Assembly: GCA_934700615.1 (NCBI GenBank)
Contig: CAKUXR010000039.1
Location: 1 to 17,596, forward strand
Length of the DNA: 17,596 nt
Origin: an uncultured Bacteroidales bacterium
Lineage (GTDB): Bacteria > Bacteroidota > Bacteroidia > Bacteroidales > UBA932
Reading direction: 5' to 3'
Below, piece after piece: positions 13,992 to 17,596 of this stretch. The position numbers and the translations under genes are program-made. Within the stretch, counting starts at the first letter, position 1. Every line of letters starts with the position of its first letter. The notes below the pieces were generated by a model. The model saw nothing but the letters and a program-made list of their open reading frames with translations, made no database searches and was not told the DNA's origin.

Positions 13992-15165
13992 TCTCAATGT
14001 TCTCGAGAGGGGCGAACTCCATCTTGCCGTGGAAGTTCATGCCGCCGGCGAAAATATTCGGACACGGGAGACCTTTGAATGAAAGATTCGCTCCGTCGGT
14101 ACCGCCACGGATTGGCTGGATCTTTGGTTTGATGCCGGCCATCTCCATAGCCTTGACTGCGGTCTCAACAATGAAATAATATGGCTCCACCTGCTCGCGC
14201 ATGTTGTAGTACTGATCCTTGACTTCCAGAGTTGCGGTACCTTCACCATATTTGACATTGATAAACTTCACGCACTGCTCGATGAGCTCCTTCTTCTCCT
14301 CGAACTTCTTGCGGTCGTGGTCGCGGATGATGTAGCCGAACTCAGCCTCTTCCACAGTGCCCTTGAAACTGATGATATGGAAGAATCCGTCATAGCCCTC
14401 GGTAAGCTCTGGCCTCTGGCCGACAGGAAGAAGAGAATTGACCTCCATACCGATGAGGATGGCATTCTTCATCTTGTCCTTGGCATATCCCGGGTGGACA
14501 TTGCGGCCCTGGATACGGATCTTCGCTGAAGCAGCATTGAAATTCTCGAACTCGAGTTCGCCGATTTCGCCGCCATCCATAGTGTAGGCGTAATCCGCAC
14601 CGAACCTCTTGACATCGAACTTCACGACACCGCGGCCGATTTCCTCATCCGGAGTGAAACCGATCTTGATGTCACCATGCTTGAACTCAGGATGCTCTAC
14701 CATATACTGCACGGCATTCATAATCTCCGCAACACCAGCCTTGTCATCAGCACCGAGAAGAGTAGTTCCGTCAGTGGTGATGATGGTTTCGCCCTTGTGT
14801 GCAAGCAATTCCGGGAACTCTGATGGCTTCAGATATAGACCGGGGACGCCCTTCAATGCAATATCAGAACCATCATAATTTTCAATGATCTGCGGTTTGA
14901 CATTCGCACCTGAAGCATCAGGAGAAGTATCCACGTGCGCGATAAAGCCGATAGCAGGAACCTTCTTGTCAATGTTGGAAGGCAAAGTTCCCATCACGTA
15001 TCCGTACTCATCGAGAGTGGCCTCTACTCCCATGTCGTTCAGCTCCTTGCAGAGTAATTTCAATAAATCCAGTTCCTTGGCCGCACTTGGCTGGGACTCT
15101 GAATTTTCATCAGACTGAGTGTCGATTGCGACATATCTCAGAAATCTGTCCAATATCTTTTCCAT
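13945..15165 (-). CDS. pepT: Peptidase T (tripeptide aminopeptidase)
   Basis: Cytosolic zinc metallopeptidase of family M20B that removes the N-terminal residue from tripeptides. At 406 residues it has the normal length. The dinuclear zinc site is complete: His77 and Asp79 in IAHVDTSPDASG, bridging Asp140 in LLGADDKAG, Glu174 (catalytic base) and Glu175 in TPDEEIGRG, Asp197 in TMDGGE, and His379 in AGGMNFHGKME. The gene starts 13 nt downstream of the OPT transporter stop, so uptake and degradation of peptides are probably co-expressed. Its last 15 codons are duplicated at 12096-12142 on the other side of the hip operon. Confidence 0.97.
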   Translation of the reverse strand: MEKILDRFLRYVAIDTQSDENSESQPSAAKELDLLKLLCKELNDMGVEATLDEYGYVMGTLPSNIDKKVPAIGFIAHVDTSPDASGANVKPQIIENYDGSDIALKGVPGLYLKPSEFPELLAHKGETIITTDGTTLLGADDKAGVAEIMNAVQYMVEHPEFKHGDIKIGFTPDEEIGRGVVKFDVKRFGADYAYTMDGGEIGELEFENFNAASAKIRIQGRNVHPGYAKDKMKNAILIGMEVNSLLPVGQRPELTEGYDGFFHIISFKGTVEEAEFGYIIRDHDRKKFEEKKELIEQCVKFINVKYGEGTATLEVKDQYYNMREQVEPYYFIVETAVKAMEMAGIKPKIQPIRGGTDGANLSFKGLPCPNIFAGGMNFHGKMEFAPLENIEKASEVVLNIIKLYAE

Positions 15166-15178
15166 ATAATATTATGTG

Positions 15179-17161
15179 TTATGCGTTTTTGTCAGTTTTG
15201 ACTTTCATAGCAGTACCTGTGATGAATGCGATGATGGCAATATAAGGCAGGATAGCGATAGCCTCTCCATAAGCGGCATTCCAACCGGTCATGTACATAT
15301 CGACGTTAGCGAACTTGAGGATTGCGCTGACAACACCCATGAGCGCTCCGCCGGCGATGAAACCTGACGCGATGAGCGTACCCTTCTCCTGTCTTGCAGC
15401 ATTGACCTTCTCATCTTTGCTTCTCGTGCTGACGAACCAAGAAATCGCGCCGCCGACGAGGAGAGGAAGGTTCAGGTCAATAGGAATGAACATTCCGAGA
15501 GCGAATGCAAGTGCCGGTATCTTGCACATTGTCAATGCTATAGCTATCAATGCTCCGATTCCGTAGAGTATCCAAGGGGCTCCGCCGCCGTTCATCAACG
15601 GCTGGATGACAGCCGCCATGGCATTGGCCTGAGGCGCTACGAGAGCGTTGTCTCCGGTAAATCCGAAGGTCTTGTTCAGCACGAGCATCACTCCGCAGAC
15701 GGTTGCTGCTGCGACAGCGACACCGGCGAACTTCCAGACTTCCTGCTTCTTAGGAGACGATCCGATCCAGTAACCTATCTTGAGGTCGGTCACGAAAGAA
15801 CCCGCAACCGAAAGTGCCGTGCAGACAACTCCGCCGATGACGAGGGCTGCCGCCATGCCGACATTTCCCTTCAATCCCACAGCCACGAGGATGAGAGAAG
15901 CGATTATCAATGTCATAAGCGTCATTCCGCTGACAGGGTTGGAACCGACTATTGCAATGGCATTGGCCGCAACGGTGGTGAAGAGGAATGAGATGATTCC
16001 GACGATGAGTACGCCTATCAATGCCTGCCAGATGTTTTCGACGACTCCGCCGAAAGCGAAGAATGCAAACACTGCCAGAAGGGTGATTACGATACCGAAA
16101 ACGATGATTTTCATTGACATATCCTCATCTGTCCTGTCGGCATTGACCTCCTCCTTGCCTGGTTTTTTGGAGAATTCTCCGGCTGCGAGGCTTACGGCTG
16201 ACTTGATCACTCCGAAGGACTTGATGATTCCGATGATGCCGGCGGTAGCGATGCCTCCGATTCCGATGTGGCGCGCGTAGTTGCGGAAAATTTCGTCCGC
16301 AGACATGTCGCCGATTGTCTGGGTAATGCCGGAATTCATAAGGTCAATGACTTGTCCGCCCCAGAGAACGTTCATCAGAGGGATGATGACGAGCCATACA
16401 AGGAAACTTCCGCAGCAGATGATGAATGCGTATTTCAGTCCGACGATATAGCCGAGACCGAGGACGGCAGCGCCTGTGTTGAGCTTCAATACAACTTTGG
16501 CCTTGTCCGCCACGTACTGTCCTGCGTGCATCACTGTCGTGGTTACCGTTTCGCTCCACGCTCCGAATGTCGCGATGATGAAATCGTAGAGACCGCCGAC
16601 GAGACCGCTTAAGATCAATGTCTTTGCGTTGTTTCCGCCGCCTTCGCCGCTGACGAGTACCTGGGTGGTGGCTGTAGCTTCAGGGAACGGATACTTGCCG
16701 TGCATCTCTTTGACAAAGTATTTTCTGAATGGAATCAGGAAGAGAATGCCTAGGATACCTCCGAGCAGCGAAGAGAGGAACATCTGCATGAAGTTCACTT
16801 CTACACCTAGTATATATATGGCAGGGAGGGTGAAGATGGCTCCGGCAACGACCGCACCTGAGCATCCGCCGATGGACTGGATGATGACGTTCTGTCCGAG
16901 TCCGCCTTCTTTTCCGAGTGCGCTGGTCAGTCCGACGGCGATGATGGCAATCGGAATTGCAGCTTCGAATACCTGTCCGACCTTAAGTCCAAGGTAGGCT
17001 GCTGCGGCAGAAAAGAGGATTACCATCAGAAGTCCTACGCATACTGAGTAAGGGGTGACTTCGGGATAGGTTTTGTTGGGGCTGAGCAGCGGCTCGTATT
17101 TTTCGCCCGGTTTCAGTTCCCTCTGCGCGTTTTCCGGCAGGGATGTTCTGTGTTCTTTCAT
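15179..17161 (-). CDS. OPT-family oligopeptide transporter
   Basis: A 660-residue inner-membrane protein with a hydrophilic N-terminus (about 1-35) and many hydrophobic segments (roughly 14-16 by eye). OPT motifs are visible: the segment GKYPFPEATATTQVLVSGEG (about 155-174), which matches the conserved YPFPE element, and GSNPVSGMTLMTLI further on. OPT proteins are secondary transporters for oligopeptides or, in the YSL branch, metal chelates; bacterial members are often proton-coupled. Being upstream of pepT in the same operon argues for peptides as the substrate, but this is inference. Confidence 0.95.
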   Translation of the reverse strand: MKEHRTSLPENAQRELKPGEKYEPLLSPNKTYPEVTPYSVCVGLLMVILFSAAAAYLGLKVGQVFEAAIPIAIIAVGLTSALGKEGGLGQNVIIQSIGGCSGAVVAGAIFTLPAIYILGVEVNFMQMFLSSLLGGILGILFLIPFRKYFVKEMHGKYPFPEATATTQVLVSGEGGGNNAKTLILSGLVGGLYDFIIATFGAWSETVTTTVMHAGQYVADKAKVVLKLNTGAAVLGLGYIVGLKYAFIICCGSFLVWLVIIPLMNVLWGGQVIDLMNSGITQTIGDMSADEIFRNYARHIGIGGIATAGIIGIIKSFGVIKSAVSLAAGEFSKKPGKEEVNADRTDEDMSMKIIVFGIVITLLAVFAFFAFGGVVENIWQALIGVLIVGIISFLFTTVAANAIAIVGSNPVSGMTLMTLIIASLILVAVGLKGNVGMAAALVIGGVVCTALSVAGSFVTDLKIGYWIGSSPKKQEVWKFAGVAVAAATVCGVMLVLNKTFGFTGDNALVAPQANAMAAVIQPLMNGGGAPWILYGIGALIAIALTMCKIPALAFALGMFIPIDLNLPLLVGGAISWFVSTRSKDEKVNAARQEKGTLIASGFIAGGALMGVVSAILKFANVDMYMTGWNAAYGEAIAILPYIAIIAFITGTAMKVKTDKNA

Positions 17162-17432
17162 TTGTTATAACCTGTTTTTATGTTTCGATATAATTTATTA
17201 TTGTGTTGGTCCCACAAATATAATTAAATATGGTTTTAAAACATACTTGGGGATGGACAAAAAGTTCTCTGGAGGGTTTTGCGGATTATTGTGGACGGAT
17301 GTCCTGCATAATGGCGTTTCTGTAAGATCCGTTGCAGGGGCCTTGTTTGGCGGGTTTTTAAGCTAAATAAGAGTATAATCGACACAATAAAATGTTTTTT
17401 ATGAAAATTTTTGTGAAAAAAGTCTGAAAAAG
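17162..17432. other. Gene-free region between the OPT gene and the rRNA promoter
   Basis: These 271 bases hold the OPT promoter (17215-17222) and an AT-rich stretch (about 17380-17432) that could be an UP element for the downstream promoter. I see no gene in between. A minus-strand reading frame across it has no recognisable features and overlaps the promoter elements. Confidence 0.6.
17215..17222 (-). promoter_or_regulatory. Predicted OPT-pepT -7 element
   Basis: On the minus strand TATATTTG matches TAnnTTTG exactly. The -33 region is weak (TATGTTTTAAAA). Transcription would begin near 17208 and leave a leader of about 46 nt before the OPT start. Confidence 0.55.
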
Positions 17433-17463
17433 TTTGGAGGTAAAGAAAAAGTGCGTATCTTTG
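17433..17463 (+). promoter_or_regulatory. Consensus promoter, probably of an rRNA operon
   Basis: TTTG (17433-17436), exactly 19 bp, then TATCTTTG (17456-17463) is a perfect match to the Bacteroidota vegetative promoter. The preceding A/T-rich tract resembles an UP element. It is the best promoter in the window, as expected for a ribosomal RNA operon. Confidence 0.8.
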
Positions 17464-17469
17464 CAGTCC

Positions 17470-17596
17470 GTTTGAGAAACAACGATACTCCACAAGAGAA
17501 TCAGAAACGATAACGGGCAAGTTCATTGACAACATTGAGAGAGAATAAGAGGTAAAGATAGATAAAGAAAATCAGTTTGTAATTTTGAAATTCGAG
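17470..17596 (+). other. Probable rRNA operon leader (16S gene outside the window)
   Basis: The transcript downstream of the consensus promoter contains GTTCATTGACA at 17521-17531, close to the boxA-like GTTCTTTGACA motif in leaders and spacers of Bacteroidales rRNA operons. A purine-rich tract AGAGAGAATAAGAGG follows. No 16S sequence is reached before the window ends, so the assignment rests on leader features only. Confidence 0.65.

Noticed and set aside
17236..17535. Minus-strand open frame of 99 codons near the right end
   Set aside because: It covers the consensus promoter and leader, has no recognisable domain, and its composition looks non-coding.
1..17596. CRISPR array, tRNA genes or prophage genes
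   Set aside because: No regularly spaced repeats, cloverleaf-like sequences or phage structural genes were recognised.

Overview
The window looks like a chromosomal segment of a Bacteroidota bacterium, most likely order Bacteroidales. The evidence is the repeated -33 TTTG / -7 TAnnTTTG promoter architecture, start codons without clear Shine-Dalgarno sequences, SPII lipoproteins, and the gene order guaB - parvulin-like lipoprotein - SurA-like chaperone - OstA-like protein. I cannot name a genus from the sequence alone.

Left part (1-6810, + strand): guaB (IMP dehydrogenase) is followed at very short spacing by three envelope genes. These are a lipoprotein with a SurA-type helical domain, a periplasmic SurA-like chaperone with two parvulin domains, and a large OstA/LptA-like protein with charged, Ala/Lys-rich segments. 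Together they suggest an operon for outer-membrane protein and LPS biogenesis. A strong hairpin closes it.

Middle (6808-11640): an orphan HTH (XRE, antitoxin-like) gene on the minus strand is divergent from a LytS-type histidine kinase / LytTR response-regulator pair. A nested hairpin separates this pair from a minus-strand pair of lipoproteins. The larger lipoprotein has a Gly/Ser/Thr-rich C-terminal segment that superficially resembles the insertion hairpin of aerolysin-type proteins. The smaller has an EF-hand-like acidic loop.

Right-middle (11640-13995): an accessory island of about 2.3 kb holds a tripartite HipBST-like toxin-antitoxin operon (HTH protein, separate HipA N-terminal subdomain, kinase). 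It lies between two 141-bp direct repeats, 85% identical by my count. Each repeat contains the 3' end of pepT plus its terminator hairpin. Further left is a 41-bp relic of a second hipB. The layout suggests that hip cassettes accumulated repeatedly at the pepT 3' end, each restoring or duplicating that end, and that the older cassette has mostly been deleted.

Right part (13945-17596): pepT (tripeptide aminopeptidase) and an OPT-family transporter form a minus-strand operon, consistent with uptake of oligopeptides and hydrolysis of the products. The last ~150 bases contain a consensus promoter and a leader with a boxA-like motif. This is probably the start of an rRNA operon whose 16S gene begins just outside the window.
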